Shown one piece after another: positions 6,870 to 15,719 of a stretch of 64,000 nucleotides of DNA. The position numbers were made by a program, and so were the translations under genes. Source of the DNA: SG8-41 sp963802355. Its GTDB lineage: Bacteria; Pseudomonadota; Gammaproteobacteria; Burkholderiales; SG8-41. Every line of letters begins with the position of its first letter. Position 1 is the stretch's first letter. The stretch covers positions 62,001 through 126,000 of the forward strand of contig CAWDIV010000028.1 in the NCBI GenBank assembly GCA_963802355.1, written 5' to 3'. Below the pieces are notes generated by a model. That model was not told the origin of the DNA, ran no database searches, and saw nothing but the letters and a program-made list of their open reading frames with translations.

Positions 6870-7861
6870 CGACGCGCCGCGAATTGCTCGTGAGCGCGGC
6901 CTCGGGCCTGTGCTTGCTCGCGGTACCGCCGGCGGCTTTCGCCCAGCAGAAGCCGCCAAAGGTCACCCGGATCGGGTATCTGTACGGCGGCTCTTCCGAA
7001 CTAACGAGGTCCCGGTTCGAGAGTCTGCGGGCCGGCCTGCGCGATCTCGGCTACATCGAGGGCAAGACTTTCGTATTCGAGACCCGATGGGCGGAGGGAA
7101 AGTACGAGCGCCTTCCCGAGCTGGCAGCACAACTCGTAAAGTTGAAGGTGGACGTCATCGTGGCCGCGGGAACGCCCGGCATCAAGGCCGCCCAGGAAGC
7201 AACTACCACTATTCCCATCGTCATGGTAGCGACCGGCGATCCGGTCGGTTTGGGTTTTATCGCGAGCCTTCCCAGGCCAGGTGGCAATATAACCGGGCTA
7301 TCGAACCTCAATGTCGATCTCAGCAGCAAGTACCTGGAGCTGCTGCGCGCGGCGATTCCCAAATTATCGCGGGTGGCTGTGCTGGTGAACGCGGGCAATC
7401 CGACCCACCCTCACTACCTGCCCAACATTGAAGCCGCCGCAAGAACGAGCGGCATGCGTGTTTCACCGGTTCACGTGAGCGGTGCGACCCAGTTTGACGC
7501 CGCCCTTGGCACGGTAAAGCAGGAGCGCGCGGGTGCGCTGATCGTGCTGGCGGACGCAATGTTCAGTTCCCAGGCGCACCGGATCGCGGAGCTCGCCGCG
7601 CAGCAGCGACTCCCCACGATGTTCGCGAACCGGGATCTCGTGGAGGCCGGCGGATTGATGAGTTACGGACAGAACATCGCGGAAATGTACTATGGGGCCG
7701 CGACCTACGTGGACAAGATCCTCAAGGGCGCGAAGCCCGGGGACCTCCCGGTCGAACAGCCTACCAAGATCGAGCTCGTGATCAACCTCAAGACTGCGAA
7801 AGCGATCGGGCTCACCATCCCGCGCGATCTGCTGTTTCGGGCGGACAAGGTGATCGAGTAA
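6866..7861 (+). CDS. PF04392 ABC transporter substrate-binding protein, copy B
   Basis: A 331-residue paralogue of copy A, starting GTG four bases inside the end of copy A (translational coupling). It has an N-terminal TTRRELLVSAASGLCLL signal peptide ending near AFAQQ. Core blocks are VTRIGYLYGGSSE, YIEGKTFVFETRWAEGKYER, KLKVDVIVAAGTPGIKAAQ, PRPGGNITGLSNL, GLMSYGQNIAEMYYGAATYV and the end FRADKVIE. It is more diverged from A than the later copies C and E are from each other. Ligand unknown. It is one of the three members of the array that read through without a frameshift (A, B, D). Confidence 0.9.
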   Translation: MTTRRELLVSAASGLCLLAVPPAAFAQQKPPKVTRIGYLYGGSSELTRSRFESLRAGLRDLGYIEGKTFVFETRWAEGKYERLPELAAQLVKLKVDVIVAAGTPGIKAAQEATTTIPIVMVATGDPVGLGFIASLPRPGGNITGLSNLNVDLSSKYLELLRAAIPKLSRVAVLVNAGNPTHPHYLPNIEAAARTSGMRVSPVHVSGATQFDAALGTVKQERAGALIVLADAMFSSQAHRIAELAAQQRLPTMFANRDLVEAGGLMSYGQNIAEMYYGAATYVDKILKGAKPGDLPVEQPTKIELVINLKTAKAIGLTIPRDLLFRADKVIE

Positions 7862-7919
7862 CGGGCGCGAATGGCCGCTTAGGGGCGTTTTTCGCCCGTT
7901 GCCTGATAGGCGCTTCGCG

Positions 7920-8085
7920 GCCAACAGCTGCCGGTCCCTGTTACATTTCAATTTGACGTTTGATCGTCACCCCGTACCTGCCTGCCGCAAAAAGTTCGCT
8001 GGACTGCTGCCCTTTCCACAAGCGCGCATAATGGCCGCCTGCCAAGGGAGGGGAATGAACAATCGTCGCAAGCTGGTTATCGCGC
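7920..8085 (+). repeat. ~165-bp direct repeat upstream of copy C
   Basis: The leader and first codons of copy C (from GCCGGTCCCTGTTACATTTC to the MNNRRKLV start) are almost identical to the leader of copy E at about 10517-10675. Differences are a handful of substitutions and small indels around CTGCCCTTTCCACAAG / CTGCCCCGCCACAAG. This marks C and E as a recent duplication that included the promoter. Confidence 0.85.
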
Positions 8086-9035
8086 TCGGTGCAGGCGCGC
8101 TCGCCTGGGCGGGCGCAGTGCGCGCGCAGGCGCCGGCAAAAGTCCCCCGCATAGGACTACTCTCCCCGCTCTCGCCTTCCGATGCCGCGCTATGGCACCA
8201 GGCATTCCGGCTAGGTCTCCGGGACCTCGGATGGGTTGAGGAAAAAACATCAGCATGGGGCCCACCATGCGGAGGGTAAGAGTGATCGTCTCCCTGACTT
8301 TGCAGCCGATCTCGTCCGTCTCAAGGTTGACGTCATCGTCGCTTCCGGTCCCATCGATACTCTGGCTGCCCAAAAAGCTACGAGGGTCATCCCTATCGTT
8401 ATGGCGGTTACGGGTGACCCGGTTGCACTGGGCCTGGTTGAGAGCCTGGCGCGCCCCGGCGGCAACATCACGGGGTTATCCACAATGGCCTTCGAGTTGG
8501 TCGGAAAACGGCTCGACCTGCTTAAGGAAATGGTTCCGAAGCTTTCCCGTGTTGCCGTGCTTGGAATCCACCGGGCACAGGCTCGACACTCAATTGGAAG
8601 GAAATCGAACTACCAGCACGACAGTTGGGAATCGAGCTGCAATCGCTGGAGGTACGGAGCCCCAACGATATCGACAAAGCGTTCGAAGACGCAACCAGGG
8701 GGCGCGCTGGCGCTCTCGCCATCATGCCAGACCCAGCAATCGGTGCGAATCTAAAACGGATCGCCGGCCTTGCGGCAAAGCATCGACTGCCGTCGATATT
8801 TCACTGGTCGGAATTCGCGGACGCTGGCGGTCTTGTGGCCTATGGGCCGGACCGTGCCGAGTGTAACGGCGCGCCGCCACATTCGTGGACAAGGTATCGA
8901 GGCGCCAAACCAGGCGACCTTCCGGTCGAGCTGCCGACGAAGTTCGAGCTGGTGGTAAACCTGAAGACCGCGAAAGCGCTCGGTATCACGATTCCGCAGT
9001 CAGTCCGGTTTCGCGCCGATCGGGTGATCGAGTAA
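8055..9035 (+). pseudogene. PF04392 binding protein, copy C (multiple frameshifts)
   Basis: It starts MNNRRKLVIALGAGALAWAG with a normal signal peptide and RIGLLSPLSPSD, but the frame breaks near 8245 (GAGGAAAAAACATC where copy E has GAGGGAAAGAACATC), again near 8565, and near 8885. The three fragments (to ~8245; KSDRLPDFAADLVRLKVDV onward; MGIELQSLEVRSPNDIDKAF onward) together give a full-length family member ending FRADRVIE. Comparison with copy E makes the lesions clear. It is not functional as read. Confidence 0.88.
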
Positions 9036-9283
9036 TGGGCACGAATGACCGCTTTCAGGAAAGGACTATGACCGGTTAGGGTCGGCAGCGCCTGTCCGTC
9101 AACGGCAGGTATCGGGGAAATTACCATTTGCCAACAGCCGGCACTGACCGGCCATTTCCGGTCGTTCAGCACCAGCTCCCAATTTAGCGGTCGGTGACCG
9201 AGCATAAGACCACCCCTTTCATAACCTCGCATCTGCTGCCCTTGGCATAATCGAGCATAATGGGCGTCTACTTGGGGGGGTGA

Positions 9284-9404
9284 ATGAACAATCGCCGTAG
9301 GATTATCGTTGCGCTTGGCGCAAGTGTGCTCACAATTCCGCCCCATCTTTGCGCAGCAGCAGACGACGAAACTCCCGCAGCGCGCAGACAAGGTGATCCA
9401 GTGA
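9284..9404 (+). pseudogene. Deletion fossil of an array member
   Basis: The 5' end of an array gene (MNNRRRIIVALGASVL, cf. MNNRRKLVIALGAGAL in copies C and E) is joined to the very last codons of another (R-A-D-K-V-I-Q then TGA at 9402-9404, read one frame over). Nearly the whole gene has been deleted between them. The stop overlaps the GTG of copy D. An in-frame read-through into copy D exists from 9284 but is a by-product of the deletion. Confidence 0.75.
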
Positions 9405-10393
9405 TCACGCGCCGGACGTTCCTTCGTGCTCTGGCGCTCAGTATTGCGACTGCACCGCTCGCCGCCGAGGCGCAGCAGCCAACGAAAATTCCCCGGATAG
9501 CAAACCTAATTGGCGGCTCCCCTTCCGCTGACGTGGCCCGCACCGAGGCATTGCGGCAGGGTCTGCGCGAGCTTGGGTATGTGGAGGGGAAAAACATTGT
9601 TATTGAGTTGCGATCTGCGGAGGGAAAACTTGATCGCCTCCCCGCGCTCGCGGCCGAGCTAGTGCGTCTCAAGGTAGACGTGATCGTCACGGGCGGTCCG
9701 ACAGCAACCCGTACCGCTAAGCAAGCAACTTCTACGATTCCCATTGTCATGGCGCAGGATACCGATCCTGTTGGCAATGGGTTCGTCGCCAGCCTGGCGC
9801 GGCCGGGCGGAAACGTCACCGGATTGTCAACCTTTACCCCTGAGCTAAGCGGAAAACGACTGGAGCTTTTGAGGGAGACTATTCCTAAACTCTCCCGCGT
9901 GGCCGTCTTCGGGACTTCAACCTACCCGGGCAACGCGCAATCGTTAAAAGAGGTCGAGCTCGCCGCAAAGGCGTTCGGAGTGAAGCTTCAATATCTAGAC
10001 GTTCTTGATCCCAAGGATATTGAGACCGCGTTCCAAGCCGCAGGCAAGGGGCGGGCTGACGCAGTCCTTATGATGGTGGCGGGCGCCGGCGTCGCCTCTG
10101 CTCACCGAACAGAGATTGTCGAACTCGCGGTAAAGAACCGGCTCCCGGTGATATACGATACGGGAGATTATGTGGAAGCCGGTGGGCTTATGACCTACGG
10201 CGTGAATTTCAACGACTTGAACCGGCGCGCCGCTACGTATGTGGACAAGATTTTGAAAGGCGCCAAGCCCGCCGAACTCCCGGTGGAGCAGCCGACCAAA
10301 TTCGAGCTGGTCATCAATCTGAAAGCGGCCAAGCAGATGGGCCTGACGATACCGCCCAACGTGTTGGTGAGAGCGGACAAGGTGATCAAGTAG
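9401..10393 (+). CDS. PF04392 ABC transporter substrate-binding protein, copy D
   Basis: The GTG at 9401, overlapping the TGA of the preceding fossil in GTGA, is chosen rather than the ATG at 9284. It yields VITRRTFLRALALSIATAPL with cleavage near AAEAQQ, a normal signal peptide. The mature part shows IPRIANLIGGSPSADVART, YVEGKNIVIELRSAEGKLDR, RLKVDVIVTGGPTATRTAK, ARPGGNVTGLSTF, GLMTYGVNFNDLNRRAATYV and ends VRADKVIK. About 330 residues with no frameshift. It is the most diverged member in its middle third. Confidence 0.88.
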   Translation: MITRRTFLRALALSIATAPLAAEAQQPTKIPRIANLIGGSPSADVARTEALRQGLRELGYVEGKNIVIELRSAEGKLDRLPALAAELVRLKVDVIVTGGPTATRTAKQATSTIPIVMAQDTDPVGNGFVASLARPGGNVTGLSTFTPELSGKRLELLRETIPKLSRVAVFGTSTYPGNAQSLKEVELAAKAFGVKLQYLDVLDPKDIETAFQAAGKGRADAVLMMVAGAGVASAHRTEIVELAVKNRLPVIYDTGDYVEAGGLMTYGVNFNDLNRRAATYVDKILKGAKPAELPVEQPTKFELVINLKAAKQMGLTIPPNVLVRADKVIK

Positions 10394-10509
10394 GAATGCG
10401 AACGACCGCTCTGGAGAACTCTGAACGTCGCCTACGGGTCGGCAGCGCCTGTCGGTCAACGGCAGGTATCGGAGAAATTAAAACTTGCCAATAGCCGACG
10501 CTGACCGGC

Positions 10510-10675
10510 CAAGAGCAGCCGGTCCCTGTTACGTTTCAATTTGACGTTTGATCGTCACCCCGTACCTGCCTGCCGCAAAAAGTTCGCTGGACTGCTGCCC
10601 CGCCACAAGGGCGCATAATGGCCGCCTGCCAAGGGAGGGCAATGAACAATCGTCGCAAGCTGGTTATCGCGCTTG
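10510..10675 (+). repeat. ~165-bp direct repeat upstream of copy E
   Basis: Near-identical to 7920-8085. The sequence just before it (GGGTCGGCAGCGCCTGTC and GGTCAACGGCAGGTATCGG, ~10435-10470) also repeats that downstream of copy C (~9080-9115), so the duplicated unit includes intergenic DNA on both sides. Confidence 0.85.
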
Positions 10676-11627
10676 GCGCTGGTGCGCTCGCTTGGGCGGG
10701 CGCAGCACGCGCGCAGGCGCCGGCAAAAGTCCCCGGATCGGACTGCTTTCGCCATATTCGCCGTCCGATGCCGCGCGCTGGCACCAGGCGTTCCGGCAAG
10801 GTCTCGGCGACCTCGGATGGGTCGAGGGAAAGAACATCAGCATCGAGTACCGCTATGCGGAGGGTAGAAGCGATCGCTTCCCTGACCTCGCAGCCGATCT
10901 CGTCCGTCTCAAGGTTGACGTCATCGTCGCTTCCGCTGGTACCGATGCTCTGGCTGCCCAAAAAGCTACCAGGGCAATCCCTATCGTTGTGGCGTTTGCG
11001 GCTGACCCTGTTGCCAGTGGGCTGGTTGAGAGCCTGGCGCGGCCCGGCGGCAACGTCACGGGGTTGTCCCAAATGGGCACGGAACTGGTCGGAAAACGGC
11101 TGGAGCTGCTCAAGGAAACGATTCCCAAGCTCTCCCGCGTGGCTGTGCTCTGGAATCCACAGAACCCAGTCTCGACACTCACTTGGAAAGAACTTCAACT
11201 CCCGGCACGGCAACTGGGACTCCAGCTTCATTCGCTGGAGGTACGGAGCCCCAACGATTTCGACCAGGCGCTCGAAGACGCGACCCGGGCACGCGCTGGC
11301 GCTCTTATCATCCTAGGAGACGCAGTGTTCACTACGAATCTAAAACGGATAGCGGGCCTTGCGGCAAAGAGCCGCCTGCCGTCGATATTTCAATTTACGG
11401 AATTCGCGGACGCTGGCGGTCTTGTGGCCTATGGGCCAGACCGTGCCGACTTGTTCCGGCGCGCCGCCACCTACGTGGACAAGATCCTCAAGGGCGCGAA
11501 ACCCGGGGATCTGCCGATCGAGCAGCCGACCAAGTTCGAGCTGGTGGTAAACCTGAAGACTGCCAAGGCGCTGGGCATCACGATTCCGCAGTCAGTCCGG
11601 TTTCGCGCCGATCGGGTAATCGAGTAA
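10642..11627 (+). pseudogene. PF04392 binding protein, copy E (single frameshift)
   Basis: The ATG at 10642 (after AAGGGAGGGCA) starts MNNRRKLVIALGAGALAWAG. The frame is lost near 10730, where GTCCCCGGATCGG lacks one C relative to copy C (GTCCCCCGCATAGG). From there the correct frame runs intact to 11627 (RIGLLSPYSPSDAARWHQAF ... DRADLFRRAATYV ... FRADRVIE). A single missing base in a C run could be a sequencing error; if so this is a functional gene of 328 or so residues. Confidence 0.85.
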
Positions 11628-11789
11628 TGGGCGCGAATGACCGCTAAGTAGAAACGGGACCGTCTGCGACGGGTCGATACCGGGCCTACGCCGCCCCCGA
11701 AAGCGGTCGGTCGCGGTAGGCGAAACCAGACACTCGCAGTCAGATCACGTCGCGACTACTACACTTCACTGCTTCACTGCATCACCGAG

Positions 11790-13703
11790 TCACTCGTTCT
11801 CAAGTTCCTCGAGCTCGGCATGCAGCTCCAGCCAGCGGTGCTCCGCCACATCGATAAGGCGCGTCAGTTCCTGCTGCCGCAGCACCGTCGCTTTCATCCG
11901 GTCCGCGCCTTCTTTGGAATCAGCGTAAAACGCGGGATCGGCGAGCTGCTCGTCGAGCCGGCGCTTCTCCGTCTGCCATTCGGCAATCTGCCGCTCCAGT
12001 TGCTGCGTTTCCCTGGCGAGCGGGCGGCGGCGGGCAGCTTTCTGTTTCTCACCGTGCTGCTTCCCGGACGCTTCCCTGCGTGAGGCCTTCTTCTTCGCAG
12101 CGCCGGCGTCGACGGCGGCTCGCGCACCGCGCTGCGCCGCCAGCCACTTGAGGTAATCGTCAAGATCGCCGTCGAACTCTCCGACTTGACCGTCCGCCAC
12201 CAGCAGAAACGCATCGCACACCGTTCTCAGCAACGAGCGATCGTGCGACACCAGGACCAGGCTTCCTTCGTACTCGGCGAGCGCCTTGGTCAGCGCCTGG
12301 CGCATGTCGAGGTCCAGATGGTTGGTCGGCTCGTCGAGCAGCAGCAGGTTGGGCCGCCGCCGTATCAGCAGCGCCAGGGCCAGGCGCGATTTCTCGCCGC
12401 CGGAAAACGGCGCAATCGGCGCATCGGCCGTGCCGCCGCGAAAATCGAAGCCGCCCAGATAGTCGCGCAGCGTTTGTTCCTTGGTCCGCGGCTCCTGGTG
12501 GATCAGGTGCCACAGCGGCGACTCGTCGGGGCGCAGCTGCTCGAGTTGATGCTGGGCGAAGTAGCCGATGGCGAGCCCCCGGCCCTCGAACCGGTTGCCG
12601 GATAGGGGAGCGAGTTCCCCCGCCAACAGCTTGATCAGCGTCGATTTGCCCGCCCCGTTGGGGCCCAGCAGTCCCAGGCGGGCGCCGGGGCGCAGCGTGA
12701 GCTGAAAGTTCTGGAGCACTCGCTGCCCGCCGTAGCCCGCCGCCGCATCTTCCAAGGTAATGAGCGGATCGGGCGCCCGCGCGGGCTCCGGGAACTCGAA
12801 ATCGAACGGCGCATCGACGTGGGCTGCAGCGATGCGCTCCATGCGGCCCAGCGCTTTCAGCCGGCTTTGCGCCTGGCGCGCCTTGGTTGCCTTCGCGCGG
12901 AAGCGCTGGATGTAGCTCTCCAGGTGCGCGATCTCGCGCTGCTGCTTTTCGTACATCGCCTGCTGCACCGCCAGTTGCGCGGCACGCGCCTCTTCGAACG
13001 CGGAATAGTTGCCGGTATAGAGCGTCAAGCGTTGCGCGTGAATATGCGCGATGTGCGTCACGCAAGCATCGAGAAAGTCGCGGTCATGCGATACCAGCAT
13101 GAGCGTGCCGCGATAGCTCGCGAGCCATTTCTCCAGCCACACCACTGCTTCCAGGTCGAGGTGATTGGTCGGCTCGTCGAGCAACAGCAGGTCCGAGCGG
13201 GCTATCAGCGCCTGCGCGAGGTTCAACCGCATGCGCCAGCCGCCGGAGAAGTCCGCAACCGATCGCGCGAATTCGGCGTCGGCAAAACCCAGGCCCGAGA
13301 GGAGCGCCGCCGCGCGCGCGCGGGCGCTGTAGCCGTCGATCTCGTCCAGCCGCGCGTGCAGGTCGGCCACCCGATGGCCGTCGTGCTCGGCGGCGTGCTC
13401 GATCGCGGCAAGCTCGCGCTCGATCGCGCGCAGCTCGGCGTCGCCGTCGAGCACATACTCGATCGCCGGCGCGGCCAATGCCGGCGTCTCCTGTGCGACG
13501 GTGGCGATGCGCCATCCGGCGGGCACTTCGCAATCACCACGATCGGCGTGCAACTCGCCGCGCAGCAGCGCGAACAGGCTCGACTTGCCGCTGCCGTTGG
13601 CGCCCACCAGACCCGCGCGCCAGCCGGGATGGATCTGCAACGACGCGTCTTCGATCAGCCGCCGCGCGCCGCGGGCGAGAGTGAGATTACGGAACTGGAT
13701 CAT
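11790..13703 (-). CDS. ABC-F family ATPase (YheS/Uup type)
   Basis: A 637-residue soluble ABC-F protein with two nucleotide-binding domains and no membrane segments, of the kind that acts on ribosomes. Domain 1 has Walker A GANGSGKS (residues ~34-41) and signature/Walker B SGGWRMRLNLAQAL...LLLLDEPTNHLDLE. A linker with KATKARQAQSRLKALGRMER follows. Domain 2 has GPNGAGKST and SGGEKSRLALAL...LLLLDEPTNHLDLD. The C-terminal ~100 residues form a charged coiled coil (KKKASRREASGKQ... LIDVAEHRWLELHAELEELE). The ATG at 13703 (MIQFRNLTLARGARRLI) is used. The frame extends ~47 codons further up, but only through GATGGGTGATGG-type repeat DNA. Confidence 0.93.
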   Translation of the reverse strand: MIQFRNLTLARGARRLIEDASLQIHPGWRAGLVGANGSGKSSLFALLRGELHADRGDCEVPAGWRIATVAQETPALAAPAIEYVLDGDAELRAIERELAAIEHAAEHDGHRVADLHARLDEIDGYSARARAAALLSGLGFADAEFARSVADFSGGWRMRLNLAQALIARSDLLLLDEPTNHLDLEAVVWLEKWLASYRGTLMLVSHDRDFLDACVTHIAHIHAQRLTLYTGNYSAFEEARAAQLAVQQAMYEKQQREIAHLESYIQRFRAKATKARQAQSRLKALGRMERIAAAHVDAPFDFEFPEPARAPDPLITLEDAAAGYGGQRVLQNFQLTLRPGARLGLLGPNGAGKSTLIKLLAGELAPLSGNRFEGRGLAIGYFAQHQLEQLRPDESPLWHLIHQEPRTKEQTLRDYLGGFDFRGGTADAPIAPFSGGEKSRLALALLIRRRPNLLLLDEPTNHLDLDMRQALTKALAEYEGSLVLVSHDRSLLRTVCDAFLLVADGQVGEFDGDLDDYLKWLAAQRGARAAVDAGAAKKKASRREASGKQHGEKQKAARRRPLARETQQLERQIAEWQTEKRRLDEQLADPAFYADSKEGADRMKATVLRQQELTRLIDVAEHRWLELHAELEELENE

Positions 13704-13895
13704 GATGGATGATAGCGTGACGGGTGATGGGTGATAGGTGATGGGTCTCGGGTGTCGAGTGTCGGGTCGGGTGTCGAGGGGAAAAACGTTGTCACCTTTC
13801 ACTCGACCCTCATTCCTCGACACTCCTCCCTCATTCCTCGACACTTCCCCTCATCCCTCGTCCCTCATCCCTCTCGCCTCACCCTTGCCAGACCC
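13704..13895. repeat. GTGATGGGTGATAGG / CCTCATTCCTCGACAC tract
   Basis: Two inverted blocks, GATGGGTGATAGGTGATGGG then GGTGTCGAGTGTCGGG, are followed by CTCGACACTCCTCCCTCATT-type words, so the ~190 bp can form long imperfect hairpins. It separates the ABC-F gene from the GIY-YIG gene, both on the minus strand, and may act as an unstructured-to-hairpin boundary. Confidence 0.8.
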
Positions 13896-14220
13896 CGTAC
13901 CCTTTCTCTCTCAGGTGTATGCCCAGCTCGATCTCCATATCGAGCGCCGCCTCGTACGGCATCGGGTTGTAACACTCGTAAAGCTCCGGAAGCAGCTTTA
14001 GTCCATATAGCCTGACGAACTTGTTCGATTTCAGGCCAGCCTTGTGCTTGTCGAATCGCACATCGGGACTCTGCCCCGTCATGCCGACGTATACGCACGG
14101 CTTGTCGGGATGGTAGTCGGGATTACACCGCCTGAATTTCCCCTCGTACAGCACGTCCTTCGACAGCAGGACGACATACACGGAGTGATGGTACTTGCGA
14201 GCTTTTGAGATCTTCTTCAC
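13879..14220 (-). CDS. GIY-YIG-like small protein
   Basis: The 113-residue product has HHSVYVVLLSKDV (residues ~11-23) and PCVYVGMTGQSPDVRFDKHK (~41-60), matching a diverged GIY-YIG core (VYV ... YVGMT ... R-F-x-H). NKFVRLYG and the acidic EAALDMEIELG segment follow; a catalytic Glu could be in the latter. GIY-YIG domains are endonuclease folds, and here a nuclease activity is not certain. The start is GTG at 14220. There is no obvious partner, and the C-terminal end overlaps the start of a repeat tract. Confidence 0.65.
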   Translation of the reverse strand: MKKISKARKYHHSVYVVLLSKDVLYEGKFRRCNPDYHPDKPCVYVGMTGQSPDVRFDKHKAGLKSNKFVRLYGLKLLPELYECYNPMPYEAALDMEIELGIHLREKGYGVWQG

Positions 14221-14269
14221 CGCTCACCGGCCTCCGAAAGGGTCACGCAAGAATTCATCACATTCGTGT

Positions 14270-14402
14270 CGGCCGGTCAGCGCGTCACCGGGGGTCACAT
14301 CCCCGAACAGGTTCGGGGCCCCTGTTCCGCCCCTCGACGCGCCTTCATCACTGCGTCACTGCGTCCCTTCGTCACTGCATCACTCGTCACCCATCACTGG
14401 TT
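14270..14402. repeat. Repeat block: GGGGTCACATCCCC module plus TCACTGCGTCACTG tract
   Basis: Contains one copy of the family found at 1394-1840 and 48265-48545 (CGTCACCGGGGGTCACATCC ... CTGTTCCGCCCCTCGACGCG), followed by 8-bp CGTCACTG/CATCACTC units. Non-coding. Confidence 0.8.
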
Positions 14403-14593
14403 TCCCGTCAGCCCTGTTCGGCCGGCCGGCGCGATCTGGTCTTTGGCGCCGTCCGTACTGTGAGATCATCCGCCATGTGCCGCCCGCGATGGACAACGTT
14501 TTGGATAACGTTCTATTGTATACACCCGGTGCGAAGTTCGAGGCACTCCATGGTCTCTTTGACCGAAGCAGAGTTGTGAAAGGAGAACGCAAG

Positions 14594-15457
14594 ATGACGA
14601 CGAATTACAACCCCGCGGCTCAATACGAACTCAAAGTCTGGGACGTGGAATTCCGCCGCGCGCCGAAGCGGCAGCTGATGGCCCGCGTCTATCAGCCTCA
14701 GGGTCCCGGACCATTCCCGACCCTGCTCGACGTCCACGGCGGCGCCTGGCACGACAAGGACCGCCTGGCGAATGTGCCCATGTGCGAGGCGGCGGCGAAA
14801 AGCGGCATTCTGGTGGTTGCGATCGACACGACGCTGTCCCACGAAGCGCCGTACCCGGCGTCGGTGCAGGACGTGAACTACGGCGTGCGCTGGCTCAAGC
14901 ACAAGGCGCGCGAATGGAAGGGAGACGCCTCCACCGTCGGCGTGCTCGGCAGCTCGAGCGGCGGACACGTCGCGCAACTGGTCGCCATGCGCCCGCGCGA
15001 TCCGCGCTACAACGCGATTCCCCTGCCCGAGGCGCCCGGCCTCGACGCGACGGTCAACTACGTTGCGACGCGCTCGCCGATCAGCGACTGCCACGCCCGC
15101 TACGAGCACATGGTGAAGACGAACCGCCCGGAGATGATCAAGAAGAGCAAGATGTACTTCGATCCATGGGAATCGATCTTCGAAGCCAATCCGGCACTGA
15201 TCCTCGAGCGGGGCGAGAAGGTCACGCTGCCGCCGCTGCTCATCATGCAGGGCGAGCTCGATTCCAACGTGCCGTGGCAGATATCGGACAAATTCGCCCA
15301 GGCCTGGCGCGCGGCCGGCGGTGAGTGCGAGCTGGAAATCTTCAAGGGCTGCGAGCACATGTGGATCCAGGATCCGGGGCCGCAAACCGACCGTGCGCAC
15401 GAGATACTCAAGGCTTTCATCGCGCGGCAGTTGGGAGCATTGCGCAAGGCCGCCTGA
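14594..15457 (+). CDS. Alpha/beta hydrolase (esterase/lipase-like)
   Basis: A 287-residue alpha/beta hydrolase of the BD-FAE/acetyl-esterase type. The oxyanion-hole motif LLDVHGGAWHDKDR (residues ~43-56) is followed by nucleophile elbow GVLGSSSGGHVAQL (Ser in G-S-S-S-G-G) and a late His (GCEHMWIQDPG, ~258-268), with an Asp in QGELDSNVPW. No signal peptide. The start ATG at 14594 follows AAAGGAGAACGCAAG. The upstream in-frame extension from 14195 is repeat DNA and is rejected. The ThDP enzyme gene follows on the same strand after ~260 bp; a shared pathway is possible but unproven. Confidence 0.9.
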   Translation: MTTNYNPAAQYELKVWDVEFRRAPKRQLMARVYQPQGPGPFPTLLDVHGGAWHDKDRLANVPMCEAAAKSGILVVAIDTTLSHEAPYPASVQDVNYGVRWLKHKAREWKGDASTVGVLGSSSGGHVAQLVAMRPRDPRYNAIPLPEAPGLDATVNYVATRSPISDCHARYEHMVKTNRPEMIKKSKMYFDPWESIFEANPALILERGEKVTLPPLLIMQGELDSNVPWQISDKFAQAWRAAGGECELEIFKGCEHMWIQDPGPQTDRAHEILKAFIARQLGALRKAA

Positions 15458-15465
15458 CGGCGGCC

Positions 15466-15562
15466 GGTAATGAAGTGATGGGGTGACGAGGTGACGAAAG
15501 CCGGACAAGGCCGCTACTTCGTCACTGCATTACTGCATCACTTCGCCACTGCTTCACTGGGT
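15466..15562. repeat. GTGATGGGGTGACGAGG / TTCGTCACTGCATTACTG tract
   Basis: Inverted low-complexity blocks (GAAGTGATGGGGTGACGAGG versus CGTCACTGCATTACTGCATC) between the hydrolase and the ThDP enzyme gene. Likely to form a hairpin after the hydrolase stop codon. Confidence 0.75.
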
Positions 15563-15719
15563 GTTACCGCGCTCGCGGCACAGTGCAAATGGCTTTTCCC
15601 CTGATCCCAGCCCGCCGCGCTGCATCGCGTCGGGCGTTCGCCGGCTCGGATGTGCGCAGGCACATCCATTCGAATTCCCGGCTCACTCCCTCATCCTTCA
15701 TCCCTGCTGCCGGAGCGCT

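Noticed and set aside
9284..9400. Longer start for copy D of the binding-protein array
   Set aside because: The residues belong to a fossil of another copy; GTG at 9401 gives a normal signal peptide and the GTGA overlap.
15561..15719. N-terminal extension of the ThDP enzyme frame
   Set aside because: The segment carries repeat-like CATCCTTCATCC words and no conserved sequence; the ATG at 15720 precedes the first family motif.
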